In this document: positions 6,147 through 6,206 of the stretch, one piece after another | Position numbering within the stretch: the stretch's first letter is position 1 | Layout of the letters: each line of letters begins with the position of its first letter | Source of the DNA: Mollicutes bacterium | GTDB taxonomy: Bacteria; Bacillota_I; Bacilli_A; Izemoplasmatales; Izemoplasmataceae | Reading direction: 5' to 3' | Assembly (NCBI GenBank): GCA_003552275.1 | Contig: PUKL01000104.1 | Location: forward strand, 1 to 6,206 | DNA: 6,206 bases | Made by a program: the position numbers and the translations under genes | The notes under the pieces: model-generated | Databases searched by the model: none | What the model saw: only the letters and a program-made list of their open reading frames with translations | Told to the model about the DNA's origin: nothing

Positions 6147-6176
6147 ATTATACATGGTCGAAGCGGGAAAAGTCAA
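6147..6176 (-). promoter_or_regulatory. Sigma-A type promoter of rny
   Basis: On the minus strand TTGACT (6171-6176) and a perfect TATAAT (6147-6152) are separated by 18 bp. Transcription should begin near 6139-6141, giving a leader of about 93 nt before the rny ATG. The remaining bases to the window end (6177-6206) show no gene or clear signal. Confidence 0.85.
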
Positions 6177-6206
6177 ACAATATAACGCTTTCGATGCCGT
6201 TCACAA

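Noticed and set aside
6177..6206. AACG...CGTT short repeat at the window end as the terminator of an upstream gene
   Set aside because: Only four pairs with a 10-nt loop and no clear T-run; too weak to call.

Overview
The window carries a compact block of genes, all on the minus strand, so it is transcribed from high to low coordinates. In transcription order it holds rny (RNase Y, 6046 to 4481), a NUDIX hydrolase (4433 to 3912), ymdB (3910 to 3152), miaB (3137 to 1698), a ymcA-like gene of the YlbF/YmcA family (1714 to 1376), an unrecognised tail-anchored protein (1293 to 304), and the first 96 codons of mutS (288 to 1, running off the window). The order rny, ymdB, miaB, ymcA, mutS is the classic Bacillus-type order, so the source is a member of the Bacillota. 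The spore gene neighbours found there in Bacillus (spoVS, cotE) and tdh/kbl are absent. A NUDIX gene lies between rny and ymdB, and an unknown membrane protein sits in the cotE position. This suggests a non-sporulating lineage, perhaps near Erysipelotrichia or Mollicutes; that placement is an inference. UGA is a stop here (all six complete genes end in TGA) and tryptophan is TGG where checked, so the Mycoplasma code is excluded. By eye the DNA is about half G+C or slightly more, which is high for Mollicutes.

Transcription units: a sigma-A type promoter (6147-6176) with a leader of about 90 nt drives rny. A perfect 14-bp-arm palindrome directly after the rny stop (4447-4475) looks like an intrinsic terminator or attenuator that partly separates rny from the genes behind it. 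NUDIX, ymdB, miaB and ymcA follow with gaps of 1 and 14 bp and a 17-bp overlap, so they are probably one unit fed by read-through or by an unseen promoter inside rny. A second strong sigma-A promoter (1324-1352) starts a new unit containing the tail-anchored protein and mutS.

Functionally, rny and the YmcA-like gene are linked through mRNA decay and maturation, since in B. subtilis the YmcA-YlbF-YaaT complex works with RNase Y. YmdB is a metallophosphoesterase of the same conserved neighbourhood. MiaB modifies tRNA, NUDIX probably acts on a diphosphate substrate, and MutS starts mismatch repair. The most unusual item is the 329-residue protein before mutS: it has three gap-free copies of a SAP/Rho-N-like helix-turn-helix-sized unit followed by a basic patch and one C-terminal membrane helix, an architecture that suggests a membrane-tethered nucleic-acid binder. 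No RNA gene, CRISPR array, insertion sequence or prophage feature was seen.
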